Counted from the first letter of the stretch, positions 53,647 to 62,731 are shown. The stretch: 64,000 nucleotides of DNA from Paraburkholderia sp. DHOC27 (GCF_003429005.1 NZ_QVQV01000015.1:1-64000), one strand, 5' to 3'. The notes: generated from the letters alone by a model not told the origin. Numbers and translations are program-made.

Positions 53647-53841
53647 TTATAAAACCCTGGCCAGAAGAGACAAAACCATCGACAAAACAAGCGTAGACAT
53701 AAAAGGAAACGGATACTCCTTCCCGAACAACCTGAGAGTCACATCGCCCGGCATACGCCCAATGCCAATCTTCTTGAGCCACGGCCAGCAACTCGACAAC
53801 ACCGCCACGGCAATAAACGTCGTCAAAAGCCAGCGAATCAT
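53647..53841 (-). CDS. DUF2905 small membrane protein
   Basis: 64 residues: an N-terminal hydrophobic segment, then the family centre WLKKIGIGRMPGDVTLRLFG, and a C-terminal hydrophobic segment. Widespread, unknown function. It lies 43 bp after the methyltransferase gene on the same strand and is probably co-transcribed. Confidence 0.88.
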   Translation of the reverse strand: MIRWLLTTFIAVAVLSSCWPWLKKIGIGRMPGDVTLRLFGKEYPFPFMSTLVLSMVLSLLARVL

Positions 53842-53884
53842 CCCACGCCCCTAAAGCCACCACATTGAACGAGCAGGCAAATCC

Positions 53885-55084
53885 CTAAAGCGTATGCGAC
53901 CGGTCCCCACTCGCAAACGCGTCGAGCGTCGCATCGATCCCCCGCGAAAACGCGATCACCTTGAACAGTTCGCCCATCTCCGCTTCGGACAACAACTTCT
54001 GCACGGCATTTGCCGCCGGCAAATATCGCGCGATATCCGTGGGGTCGATCTCGCCCAATACCTCGGTGATCCCCGCGTTCAACAAAAAGCGCGCCTGCGA
54101 GGTATACCCCAGCAAGTCCGCACCCGTTTCAACGCCGGCTTCCGCAATACCCGTAAACTCGACGTGCGAGGTGATGTCCTGCAAACCCGGATACACAAAC
54201 GGATCAACATGCGCCCGGTGCCGGTAGTGGCACATCAACGTGCCCCCCGCGCGTTGCGCGTGATAGTACTCGTGGCGCGGAAAGCCGTAGTCGATCAACA
54301 ATGCCGCCCCGCGCGTCAGCATCGTGCAAACGGTGCGTGTGAATGCGCGCGCGGCGTCGTGCGTTTCGGTCAGGTAATCGCCATCCAACTGACCTTCCTG
54401 TTCAACACTGGCAAGAAACGCTGCGTCCTGCGGCGACGTAACGGGCCGATCGTCGAACGCGAAACCTTCGCCTTCCGACTTTACGCCGCGTTCATTCCAG
54501 TTGCCGTCAGCGCGCGCAAACAGCCGCACCGGCATCGCGTCGAGCACCTCGTTGCCGATCGCCACGCCTTCGAACTGCGTCGGCAACGCATCCAGCCAGC
54601 GCACGCGCGCAGCCAACTCCGGTGCTTCGGCTTCGATGGTGGCGCGCTGTCGCTCACGGAGTTCGCCTGAAAGATCGACGATCGAATACGAATCCACCGA
54701 TGCGCCCAGCGCCTGCAGTCCGTTGAGCAGGCCGGCGGCCAGTTTGCCGGTGCCGGCGCCGAATTCCATCACGTGACGCGTGCCGCTCGCTTCCAGCGCC
54801 TGCGCGACCGGACGGGCCAGTGTCGCGGCGAACAGCGGTGAAAGCTCCGGCGCGGTGACGAAGTCGCTGCCGTCCTCAGGACGGCGGCCAAACTTCACCG
54901 ATCCGCCGCCGTAGTAGCCCAGCCCCGGCGCGTACAACGCCTGCTCCATATAGCGGTCGAACGGCAGCCAGCCGCCGGCGGCTGCGATCTGCGCGCGGAT
55001 CTGCGCGGCCAGTGCTTCTGACTGCGCAAGCGCGCCTGGGCCGGGAGCAGGTAAACTGTCGGGTTGGTGAGCTTTCGGATTCAT
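53885..55084 (-). CDS. MidA/NDUFAF7-like SAM-dependent methyltransferase
   Basis: 399 residues. Landmarks of the DUF185 family: GWLPFDRYMEQALYAPGLGY, DFVTAPELSPLFAATLARPV, the SAM site VMEFGAGTGKLAAGLLNGL, IGNEVLDAMPV, ALLIDYGFPRHEYYH. The mitochondrial relative methylates an Arg of a complex I subunit; the bacterial target is not established. The start is the ATG at 55084, only 13 bp from the divergent SDR start; a longer frame runs into that gene. Confidence 0.88.
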   Translation of the reverse strand: MNPKAHQPDSLPAPGPGALAQSEALAAQIRAQIAAAGGWLPFDRYMEQALYAPGLGYYGGGSVKFGRRPEDGSDFVTAPELSPLFAATLARPVAQALEASGTRHVMEFGAGTGKLAAGLLNGLQALGASVDSYSIVDLSGELRERQRATIEAEAPELAARVRWLDALPTQFEGVAIGNEVLDAMPVRLFARADGNWNERGVKSEGEGFAFDDRPVTSPQDAAFLASVEQEGQLDGDYLTETHDAARAFTRTVCTMLTRGAALLIDYGFPRHEYYHAQRAGGTLMCHYRHRAHVDPFVYPGLQDITSHVEFTGIAEAGVETGADLLGYTSQARFLLNAGITEVLGEIDPTDIARYLPAANAVQKLLSEAEMGELFKVIAFSRGIDATLDAFASGDRSHTL

Positions 55085-55090
55085 CCGCGT

Positions 55091-55096
55091 ATTGTA
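55091..55096 (-). promoter_or_regulatory. -10-like box for a possibly leaderless methyltransferase transcript
   Basis: On the minus strand TACAAT ends seven bases before the ATG, so transcription would begin at or near the start codon. No ribosome site is visible. No good -35 hexamer was seen. Confidence 0.35.
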
Positions 55097-55097
55097 A

Positions 55098-55922
55098 ATG
55101 ACCGTCCCTTCCGACACTTTCCCCGTCCACGCTGGCCGGTCGGCTGCTTCGCGCGTCGTGCTAGTCACGGGCGCCGCCCGCCGCATCGGCCGCGCGCTCG
55201 CGCTCGGCTTCGCGAGCCGGGGCTGGGACGTGGCCGTCCATTTTGGTTCGTCGCAGGCTGAAGCGGACGAAGTGGTCGCCGAGATCGGCGCGCTGGGCCG
55301 GCGGGCCGTGGCGTTGCGGGCCAATCTGGCCGTCGAGGCCGAGGTCGCCGCGCTGATCCCGGCCTGCACGGCGGCGCTCGGGCGGCCGCTTTGCATCGTC
55401 AACAATGCGTCGAGCTTCGAGGAAGATACCGCGCGCGATGTCGGCTACGAGCGTCTGTTGCAGCAAACCGCCATCAATGTGGGCGCGCCGCTCGTGCTGG
55501 CGCGTATGCTGTACGAGGCAACGCCCGAGGCGGCCCGCAGCGACGAAACGCTGCGCGGTGTCGTGGTGAACCTGCTGGACCAGAAGCTGTACAACATGAA
55601 TCCGGACTTTCTGTCGTACACGCTCTCGAAGGCGGCGTTGCAGACCGCGACGGTGGCGCTGGCCCAGGCGCTCGCGCCAAAGTTGCGGGTGGTGGGCCTC
55701 GCGCCTGGCCTGACGCTGCAATCGGCCGGTCAGACGGCTGACGGCTTCGAAGCGGCGCACCGTGTCACGCCGCTTGGCCGCGCGTCGCGTCCGGAGGATA
55801 TCGTCGCCGCCGCACTGTATCTGGCGGAAGCCGGGGGCGTGACCGGCACGACGCTGGTGGTCGACGGTGGCCAGCATCTGGTGCCGTCGCCACGTGACGT
55901 GATGTTTTTGAAGGGCGCCTGA
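55098..55922 (+). CDS. Short-chain dehydrogenase, pteridine reductase-like
   Basis: 274 residues. The NADP-binding VVLVTGAARRIGRALALGFA has the Arg-rich loop of pteridine reductases; CIVNNASSFEEDTA and the catalytic YTLSKAAL (Tyr and Lys) follow, then DGGQHLVPSPRDVMF. The protein resembles FolM/PTR1, which reduces dihydropterins. It stands just before folB, which supports a pterin or folate role. No Shine-Dalgarno is seen. Confidence 0.85.
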   Translation: MTVPSDTFPVHAGRSAASRVVLVTGAARRIGRALALGFASRGWDVAVHFGSSQAEADEVVAEIGALGRRAVALRANLAVEAEVAALIPACTAALGRPLCIVNNASSFEEDTARDVGYERLLQQTAINVGAPLVLARMLYEATPEAARSDETLRGVVVNLLDQKLYNMNPDFLSYTLSKAALQTATVALAQALAPKLRVVGLAPGLTLQSAGQTADGFEAAHRVTPLGRASRPEDIVAAALYLAEAGGVTGTTLVVDGGQHLVPSPRDVMFLKGA

Positions 55923-56016
55923 AGCGCATGACGTAGATGAAGGCCGCCCGGCGGCCTTCGTGCTCCACAGGTGCCCCCTTTGCGTGCCCCGCACGCTTTT
56001 TTTGACTGGAACGACC

Positions 56017-56412
56017 ATGTTTGCCGCTCTTTCGCATCCCCGGCTAGCCGATTGCCGCCGGCTTTTTCTGCGCAATTACGAAGTGCACATCAACATCGGC
56101 GTGCACGACTTCGAAAAGCGCGGCGAGCAGCGCGTCGTGATCAACGTCGAACTGTTCGTGCCGCTCGCGCTCTCGACGCCCGTCGAAGACAAGCTGCGCG
56201 AAGTCGTCGACTACGACTTCATGCGCGCCACCATCGCGCGGCGTGTCGAGCAAGGTCATATTCATCTGCAGGAAACGCTGTGCGACGACCTGTTGAAAGC
56301 GCTGCTCGCTCATCCCAATGTGCGGGCGGCGTCGGTTTCGACGGAGAAGCCGGACGTGTATCCGGACTGCGACGCGGTGGGCGTCGAAGTGTTTGGCATC
56401 AAAGAGGATTGA
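56017..56412 (+). CDS. folB: Dihydroneopterin aldolase
   Basis: 131 residues with the FolB pattern FLRNYEVHINIGVHDFEKRG, QRVVINVELFVPL, VVDYDFMRATI and ETLCDDLLKALLAHPNVRAA. It converts dihydroneopterin in folate synthesis. The start follows an upstream 19-codon extension that lacks homology. ttcA starts 3 bp after the stop. Confidence 0.94.
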   Translation: MFAALSHPRLADCRRLFLRNYEVHINIGVHDFEKRGEQRVVINVELFVPLALSTPVEDKLREVVDYDFMRATIARRVEQGHIHLQETLCDDLLKALLAHPNVRAASVSTEKPDVYPDCDAVGVEVFGIKED

Positions 56413-56415
56413 GCT

Positions 56416-57417
56416 ATGAACGCTCCTGAAATGGTAGGCGCCCAGAATGCGCAAGCGGCCGCCGACGCGGCTGCCGAAGCCGGCGCGCGCAAGCCCGCGC
56501 TGACGCGTCGCGAACAGAAAGAAGCCTACGAAAACAACAAGCTGTTCAAGCGACTGGCGCGCCAGGTCGGCCAGGCCATTGGCGACTTCAACATGATCGA
56601 GGACGGCGACAAGGTGATGGTGTGCCTGTCCGGCGGCAAAGACAGCTACGCCATGCTCGACGTGCTGATGCGTCTGCGCGAGCGTGCGCCGATCCACTTC
56701 GATATCGTCGCCGTGAATCTGGATCAGAAGCAGCCGGGTTTCCCGGAGCACGTGCTGCCGGAATATCTGAAGCAACTGGACATCCCGTTTCACATCGAGA
56801 ACCAGGACACGTACAGCATCGTCAAGCGGCTGGTGCCGGAAGGCAAGACCACCTGCTCGCTGTGCTCGCGGCTGCGGCGCGGCATCCTGTATCGCGTGGC
56901 GGGAGAACTCGGCGCAACGAAAATCGCGCTCGGCCATCATCGTGACGACATCCTGCAGACGCTGCTTTTGAACCTGTTCTACGGCGGCAAGCTGAAGGGC
57001 ATGCCGCCCAAGCTGCAATCCGATGACGGCAAGAACATCGTGATCCGGCCACTCGCGTACGTGAAGGAAACCGATCTGGAGAAGTACGCGGAGCTGCGCG
57101 AATTCCCGATCATTCCGTGCAATCTGTGCGGCAGCCAGCCCAATCTGAAGCGCGCCGAAATGAAGGCGCTGATCCGCGAGTGGGACAAACGCTTCCCGGG
57201 CCGCGTGGAGAACATGTTCAATGCGCTGTCGAATATCGTCCCGTCGCATCTGATGGATCACAAGCTGTTTCCGTTCGCCGGCCTGCGTGCGAGCGGTGAA
57301 GCCGATCCGCAAGGTGACATCGCTTTCGACGAAGAACCGTGCTCGACGGACGCCGGTAACGGCATGCCGCTGAACGGCGCGCAGCCCATCTCGATCGTGC
57401 AGTTCGACGATCTTTGA
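56416..57417 (+). CDS. ttcA: tRNA 2-thiocytidine biosynthesis protein
   Basis: 333 residues. PP-loop ATPase motif SGGKDSYAMLDVL and two Cys pairs CSLCSRLRRG and CNLCGSQPNLKR that hold an iron-sulfur cluster. It thiolates C32 of certain tRNAs. An N-terminal Ala-rich 30 residues is extra. Confidence 0.96.
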   Translation: MNAPEMVGAQNAQAAADAAAEAGARKPALTRREQKEAYENNKLFKRLARQVGQAIGDFNMIEDGDKVMVCLSGGKDSYAMLDVLMRLRERAPIHFDIVAVNLDQKQPGFPEHVLPEYLKQLDIPFHIENQDTYSIVKRLVPEGKTTCSLCSRLRRGILYRVAGELGATKIALGHHRDDILQTLLLNLFYGGKLKGMPPKLQSDDGKNIVIRPLAYVKETDLEKYAELREFPIIPCNLCGSQPNLKRAEMKALIREWDKRFPGRVENMFNALSNIVPSHLMDHKLFPFAGLRASGEADPQGDIAFDEEPCSTDAGNGMPLNGAQPISIVQFDDL

Positions 57418-57552
57418 CACAACGCGCCGCGCGCAAAACTAGCGACGACCGCCCGTGAACCCAGCGTTCGCGGGCTTTCCACGGAATTTCGCCGCGCCTA
57501 CACGCTGCGCGCAAAAGCCCCGCGCGAAGCGTGGTAGCACAGGGCCGCATGC

Positions 57553-57558
57553 TAGAAT
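57553..57558 (+). promoter_or_regulatory. Extended -10 box of glmU
   Basis: ATGCTAGAAT places TAGAAT 34 bp before the start. No strong -35 was found, and the upstream 100 bp between ttcA and glmU holds nothing else clear. Confidence 0.4.
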
Positions 57559-57591
57559 TGGCGGCTCCAAACTCGTCTCATTGCCGACGCC

Positions 57592-58953
57592 ATGAACATT
57601 GTGATTTTGGCGGCAGGCACCGGTAAGCGTATGCGCTCGGCGCTGCCCAAGGTGCTCCATCCTCTGGCCGGCCGGCCCCTCCTGTCTCACGTCATTGATA
57701 CTGCCCACACGCTCAAGCCGACCCGTCTCGTGGTCGTCGTGGGTCATGGCGGCGATACGGTGCGCGCGGCCGTCGCTGCGCCCGACGTGCAGTTCGCGGT
57801 TCAGGAGCAGCAGCTCGGCACGGGACACGCCGTGCAGCAGGCTTTGCCCTTGCTCGATCCCACGGTGCCGACGCTCGTGCTTTACGGCGATGTGCCGTTG
57901 ACGCGCGCCAGCACGCTGAAACGGCTCGTCGAAAGCGCCGCGGAAGGCTGCTATGGCGTGCTCACCGTGACGCTGGACGATCCGACCGGGTATGGCCGCA
58001 TCGTGCGCGATCAGGCGGGTTGCGTCGTGCGCATCGTCGAGCAGAAGGACGCCACGCAGGAGCAACTGCGGATCAGCGAAATCAACACGGGCATCGTCGT
58101 CACGCCTACCGCGCAACTGGCCATGTGGCTGGCCACGCTGAAGAACGACAACGCGCAAGGCGAGTTTTATCTCACCGATGTGGTCGAGCGGGCCATCGAG
58201 GCGGGTTTCGAAGTCGTTACCGCGCAGCCGGACGAAGAGTGGGAAACGCTCGGCGTGAACAGCAAGCAGCAACTGGCCGAACTCGAACGCATCCATCAAG
58301 GGAATGTTGCCGAGGCGCTGCTGGTCGCGGGCGTGACGCTGGCCGATCCGGCCCGCATCGACGTGCGTGGCACGCTCGAATGCGGCCGCGATGTGTCGAT
58401 CGACGTGAACTGCGTATTCGAAGGCAAGGTCACGCTGGCGGATAACGTCAGCATCGGGCCGAACTGCGTGATCCGCAATGCCAGCCTCGGCGCCGGCACG
58501 CGCGTCGACGCGTTCACTCATATCGAAGGCGCGCAGGTCGGCGCACAGGTGGTGCTCGGCCCGTACGCGCGGCTGCGTCCCGGTGCGTTGCTGCAGGACG
58601 AATCACATGTGGGCAACTTCGTCGAGGTGAAGAACGCGGTGCTGGGCCACGGCTCGAAGGCCAACCACCTCACCTATATCGGCGACGCGGACATTGGCGC
58701 GCGCGTGAATATTGGCGCGGGCACCATCACCTGTAACTACGACGGTGCGAATAAATTCCGCACCGTCATCGAAGACGATGTGTTCGTCGGCTCGGATACG
58801 CAACTGGTGGCGCCGGTGCGCGTCGGCCGTGGCGTGACGATCGCGGCGGGCACGACCGTGTGGAAAGACGTCGAAGAAAACATGCTCGTGCTGAACGACA
58901 AGACGCAGACGAGCAAAACCGGCTTCGTACGCCCCACCAAAAAGAAAAGCTGA
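57592..58953 (+). CDS. glmU: Bifunctional GlcNAc-1-P uridyltransferase / GlcN-1-P acetyltransferase
   Basis: 453 residues, usual length. N-terminal uridyltransferase: ILAAGTGKRMRSALPKVLHP, EINTGIVV. C-terminal left-handed beta helix of hexapeptide repeats (IGPNCVIRNASLGAGTR, VGNFVEVKNAVLGHGSKANH, NIGAGTITCNYDGANKFRT). It makes UDP-GlcNAc for peptidoglycan and LPS. glmS follows 64 bp on. Confidence 0.97.
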   Translation: MNIVILAAGTGKRMRSALPKVLHPLAGRPLLSHVIDTAHTLKPTRLVVVVGHGGDTVRAAVAAPDVQFAVQEQQLGTGHAVQQALPLLDPTVPTLVLYGDVPLTRASTLKRLVESAAEGCYGVLTVTLDDPTGYGRIVRDQAGCVVRIVEQKDATQEQLRISEINTGIVVTPTAQLAMWLATLKNDNAQGEFYLTDVVERAIEAGFEVVTAQPDEEWETLGVNSKQQLAELERIHQGNVAEALLVAGVTLADPARIDVRGTLECGRDVSIDVNCVFEGKVTLADNVSIGPNCVIRNASLGAGTRVDAFTHIEGAQVGAQVVLGPYARLRPGALLQDESHVGNFVEVKNAVLGHGSKANHLTYIGDADIGARVNIGAGTITCNYDGANKFRTVIEDDVFVGSDTQLVAPVRVGRGVTIAAGTTVWKDVEENMLVLNDKTQTSKTGFVRPTKKKS

Positions 58954-59017
58954 ACGACCTACGGCGTGCCGCTCAGACACGCCATGAACACCGAACCCAG
59001 CATAGGATCAAGAGTTT

Positions 59018-60835
59018 ATGTGCGGCATTGTTGGCGCAGTTGCGCAGCGTAATATCGTTCCGGTCCTCGTGGAGGGACTGCGACGCCTCGAATATCGCGG
59101 CTACGACTCGTGCGGCGTCGCCGTGCTGGCCAATGGCGAGCCGCGCCGCGCCCGCAGCGTCGCGCGCGTGGCCGATCTGGATGAGCAGGTGCGCGAGAGC
59201 CATCTGGAAGGCGTGACGGGCATCGCGCACACGCGTTGGGCCACGCATGGCGCACCGGTCACGGACAACGCGCATCCCATCTTCTCGCGCAATGCGCTCG
59301 CGCTGGTGCATAACGGCATCATCGAAAACTACGAGACGCTGCGTGAAATGCTGCGCGGCAAGGGCTACGAGTTCGTCTCGCAGACCGATACGGAAGTGAT
59401 CGCGCATCTCGTGCACAGCCTGTACCGCGGCGATCTGTTTGGCGCCGTCCGCGAAGCCGTGCAGCAGTTGCACGGCGCTTACGCGATCGCGGTGCTGCAT
59501 AAGGATCAGCCGCATACGGTGGTGGGGGCGCGCCAGGGCTCGCCGCTGGTGGTCGGGCTCGGTGAAGGGGAGAACTTCCTCGCCTCCGATGCGCTGGCGC
59601 TCGCCGGCAGCACGGAGCAGTTCATCTTTCTGGAAGAGGGCGACGTCTGCGAACTGTCGTTGGATGGCGTACGCATTGCCGACCGCGACGGCGACGAAGT
59701 GCAGCGCCCCTCGCGTCACGTGGCGGCATACGGCGGCGCGGTGGAACTCGGCCCGTATCGCCACTTCATGCAGAAGGAAATTTTCGAGCAGCCGCGCGCA
59801 ATCAGCGACACGATTCCGCAAGGCGACTCGTTCGATGCCTCGCTGTTCGGCGAAGGCGCAGCGAAGGTGTTCGCGGAGATCGACAACATCCTGATTCTGG
59901 CGTGTGGCACGAGTTCTTACGCGGGCTTCACTGCCAAGTATTGGCTCGAATCCATCGCGAAGATTCCGACCCAGGTCGAAATCGCGAGCGAGTATCGCTA
60001 TCGGGAGTCGGTGCCGAATCCGAAATCGCTGGTGGTGGTGATCTCGCAGTCGGGTGAGACGGCCGATACGCTCGCGGCGCTCAAGCACGCGCAGTCGCTC
60101 GGTCATGCGCATACGCTGGCTGTGTGCAACGTCGCGACCAGCGCGATGGTCCGGCAAACCGCGCTGTCTTTCCTGACGCACGCGGGACGCGAGATCGGGG
60201 TGGCTTCAACCAAGGCTTTCACGACGCAACTGGTGGGCATGTTCGTGCTGGCGGTGACGCTCGGCAAACTGCGTGGGCACGTCAACGCGGCGCAGGAAGC
60301 GGACTATCTCAAGCAGTTGCGCCATTTGCCGGCGGCGTTGAACAGCGTGCTGGCGCTGGAGCCGCAGATCATCGCGTGGTCCGAAGAGTTCTCGCGCAAA
60401 GAAAATGCGCTATTCCTGGGACGCGGTCTGCACTATCCGATCGCCCTCGAAGGCGCGCTGAAGCTCAAGGAAATTTCGTACATCCACGCTGAGGCGTATC
60501 CGGCAGGTGAATTGAAACACGGCCCGTTAGCGCTGGTGACTGAGGCGATGCCGGTCGTGACGGTAGCGCCCAACGACGCGCTGCTCGAAAAGCTCAAGTC
60601 GAATATTCAGGAAGTGCGAGCGCGGGGCGGCCAGCTTTACGTGTTTGCCGACGCGGATACGCGCATCGTCAATGAAGAGGGGCTGCATGTGATCCGCATG
60701 CCGGAGCACTACGGCTTGCTTTCGCCCATCTTGCACGTGGTGCCGCTGCAATTGCTCGCGTATCACACCGCGTGCGCGCGTGGCACGGACGTGGATAAGC
60801 CGCGTAATCTGGCTAAATCGGTGACGGTGGAATGA
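59018..60835 (+). CDS. glmS: Glutamine-fructose-6-phosphate aminotransferase (isomerizing)
   Basis: 605 residues. The amidotransferase nucleophile is Cys2 (MCGIVGAVAQRNIVPVLVEG), with RRLEYRGYDSCG and HTRWATHGAPVTDNAHP. Two SIS domains follow (LILACGTSSYAGFTAKYWLE, VVVISQSGETADTLAALKHA) and the end DVDKPRNLAKSVTVE. It makes glucosamine-6-phosphate, the first step before GlmU. No glmS ribozyme-like structure was looked for beyond the 64-bp gap, which is too short. Confidence 0.97.
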   Translation: MCGIVGAVAQRNIVPVLVEGLRRLEYRGYDSCGVAVLANGEPRRARSVARVADLDEQVRESHLEGVTGIAHTRWATHGAPVTDNAHPIFSRNALALVHNGIIENYETLREMLRGKGYEFVSQTDTEVIAHLVHSLYRGDLFGAVREAVQQLHGAYAIAVLHKDQPHTVVGARQGSPLVVGLGEGENFLASDALALAGSTEQFIFLEEGDVCELSLDGVRIADRDGDEVQRPSRHVAAYGGAVELGPYRHFMQKEIFEQPRAISDTIPQGDSFDASLFGEGAAKVFAEIDNILILACGTSSYAGFTAKYWLESIAKIPTQVEIASEYRYRESVPNPKSLVVVISQSGETADTLAALKHAQSLGHAHTLAVCNVATSAMVRQTALSFLTHAGREIGVASTKAFTTQLVGMFVLAVTLGKLRGHVNAAQEADYLKQLRHLPAALNSVLALEPQIIAWSEEFSRKENALFLGRGLHYPIALEGALKLKEISYIHAEAYPAGELKHGPLALVTEAMPVVTVAPNDALLEKLKSNIQEVRARGGQLYVFADADTRIVNEEGLHVIRMPEHYGLLSPILHVVPLQLLAYHTACARGTDVDKPRNLAKSVTVE

Positions 60836-61036
60836 GCGTGACTGGCTTGTCGGCATCAATCAATAGCATCAGCGCCGCAGCGCCCAGCTGTGTAGCGCTG
60901 AAACCTTCAAAGCGCATCGAAAGCCTCGGGAACGCGTTTTGCGTAACAGCCGGTGCGGTGCGGCGGCGAGGCTCATTAGCCTTGCGCGGAAACAAATTTA
61001 CGCGTGAGTTGAAAATAGGAAAGCAAGGAGGAAGTC

Positions 61037-61366
61037 ATGGACGAACGTAAGCGCGACAGCATTGTGGCTTACCTCCGTCATCGAATGGAAGAGTTTGATA
61101 TCACGCCGGAGGCGCTGGCATCGTCCATCGCTGCCGATCAGATGAAGGCTGCTGCGAGTCGTTATCAAAGCGCGACGGGTGAAACCTGGGACGGTCACGG
61201 TGAAATGCCACAATGGCTAAAGCAGGCGACCAGCGCGGGCCAATCGATGCAGCACTTCAAGATTCCCAGCGAAAGCAAAGCCAAAGCGGAAGCACGAAGC
61301 AAGCAGGTTGACTGGCTGAACGATCCGTTTGCGGGAAGTCCTCTGGCGCAATCCGCGGCACGATAA
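61037..61366 (+). CDS. H-NS-like protein with altered DNA-binding loop
   Basis: 109 residues: an N-terminal helical part (RDSIVAYLRHRMEEFDITPE) and an H-NS C-terminal-like domain around TGETWDGHGEMPQWLKQATS. The typical loop in this family reads GxTWTGRGRxPxWL; here the two Arg positions are His and Glu. Minor-groove contact through that loop may therefore be weaker, or the target different. AAGGAGG precedes the ATG. The family call is from pattern recognition. Confidence 0.72.
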   Translation: MDERKRDSIVAYLRHRMEEFDITPEALASSIAADQMKAAASRYQSATGETWDGHGEMPQWLKQATSAGQSMQHFKIPSESKAKAEARSKQVDWLNDPFAGSPLAQSAAR

Positions 61367-61504
61367 TGAATCGCGGTAACGAGTAGATGACGATGAAAAC
61401 CGGCGTTTGAATAACAGGCGCCATCGTTTCGACATCAGCGTGAATTGAACTTGCTCACATCTTGATCTGCCAAATCAATAAGGCAGAGATTGGGGTTTCA
61501 GAAT

Positions 61505-61876
61505 ATGGCCAGTGTCTTGTTGGTCGACGATGAAGCGGAAACCTTGGCATCCTTGAGTGCCATTTGCAGTGCGGACGGCTTTACCGTGCGTACCGCGAGC
61601 GACGGTCACGCGGCTTTGGCGAGCTTCGTCGAGTCTCCGGTGGATGTCGTGGTCGCGGACTGGCGCATGCCGGTCATGTCTGGCAGCGAACTCTGTCATC
61701 AGTTGCGAACCGTGCCCGGGCTTCCCGATGTCGCCTTTATTCTGGTGTCGGGCGAGCCAAGTCCGCCGGCTTTCGTGAGTTATGACGGCTTCATTCGCAA
61801 GCCTATCGACCCCGCGTTGCTACTCGCCACCATGCGTCGCCTGATGGCCGACCATGTCGGGCATCGCCCGCTCTAG
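61505..61876 (+). CDS. Single-domain response regulator receiver
   Basis: 123 residues, only a receiver. Acidic pair Asp8/Asp9 (VLLVDDEAETL), phosphoacceptor Asp52 (VVVADWRMPVMSG), Ser81 (ILVSGEPSP) and Lys98 (FIRKPID) are all in place, so it should be phosphorylatable. There is no output domain, as in CheY-like relay proteins. No kinase gene is adjacent. A TTG five codons upstream is an alternative start. Confidence 0.88.
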   Translation: MASVLLVDDEAETLASLSAICSADGFTVRTASDGHAALASFVESPVDVVVADWRMPVMSGSELCHQLRTVPGLPDVAFILVSGEPSPPAFVSYDGFIRKPIDPALLLATMRRLMADHVGHRPL

Positions 61877-62039
61877 GCGCCAGCATCCACGGTGTGTGTT
61901 TTCGTTGAAGGAGCGCTTATGCGCCTTGAATGGCGCTGCTGCGTGCGTGGACGACGCGGTAAAAAACGCTACAGCCCGTAGTGGCGGCCCGGGCAAAAGG
62001 TTTCTTAATACAAAAGAGTGCCTAATTTTCGGGCATCGG

Positions 62040-62045
62040 TATAAT
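62040..62045 (+). promoter_or_regulatory. -10 box of the small lytic transglycosylase gene
   Basis: Perfect TATAAT 32 bp before the ATG. A -35 candidate is poor (GTGCCT at 16-bp spacing). Confidence 0.45.
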
Positions 62046-62077
62046 ACGAAACTTCCTTCCCTCCCAGCCCTCTGCCC

Positions 62078-62731
62078 ATGAGCCGGATACTCTGTCTGAT
62101 CATGCTTTCGCTCTGCCTCGTGCAGGGCGCAGAGGCTGAGGAGAGCGCCAAAGACCATATTTCGGCCTATCTGACGCAAAAGTTCGGCCTCGCCGAGACC
62201 AAGGCCGCGCAGATTTCCGATGCCGTGCAGGCCGCGGCCGCCAAGTACTCGCTGCCGCCGGCCCTGTTGCTCGCCATCATCTCGATCGAATCGCGCTTCA
62301 AGGAAAAGGCCAAGGGGCCGCGCGGGGCCACGGGGCTGATGCAGGTCGTACCGGCCGCACACCGGGGGCTGCTGAAGAACGTCAAGGACCTCACCGAGCC
62401 CGACGCCAACATCGAAGCCGGTTCGGCCATTTTGCATGGCTATCTGCAGTCGGCTGGCGGTGATCTGAATCTCGCGCTGAAGAACTACGGTGGCTCAATG
62501 GCATACGCGCAGAAGGTGAGCATGCGCGTCGAAACCTTCGCGCCCGTGGTCGCCAGGCAGGGCGACGGCCTGGCGGCCGCCTCGCAGACTGCCGCGTGCG
62601 ACGCGAGTGCCGCGGATAACTGCCCGGCGCCTGCCAGCGGCGCACGCTCCTTCTTCATTCCAGCCAGGAGTGCGGTGGCAGATCCGGCCTCGATGGGTCT
62701 TTCGGCAACCGTGCCGGCTCCGGCGCCCTGA
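62078..62731 (+). CDS. Small lytic transglycosylase (SLT domain)
   Basis: 217 residues. A signal peptide (LCLIMLSLCLVQGAEAEE) leads to an SLT domain: LPPALLLAIISIESRFKEKA with catalytic Glu, GPRGATGLMQVVPAA, and the end of the domain with LNLALKNYGGSMAYAQKV. The usual AYN-G triad region is replaced by LKNYGGS. The last 65 residues are Ala/Ser/Pro-rich without a clear fold. It probably cuts peptidoglycan in the periplasm, as small SLT proteins do. Confidence 0.88.
   Translation: MSRILCLIMLSLCLVQGAEAEESAKDHISAYLTQKFGLAETKAAQISDAVQAAAAKYSLPPALLLAIISIESRFKEKAKGPRGATGLMQVVPAAHRGLLKNVKDLTEPDANIEAGSAILHGYLQSAGGDLNLALKNYGGSMAYAQKVSMRVETFAPVVARQGDGLAAASQTAACDASAADNCPAPASGARSFFIPARSAVADPASMGLSATVPAPAP

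Noticed and set aside
60832..61050. 72-residue plus-strand frame between glmS and the H-NS-like gene
   Set aside because: Overlaps the glmS stop and the next gene's ribosome site, with no conserved pattern.
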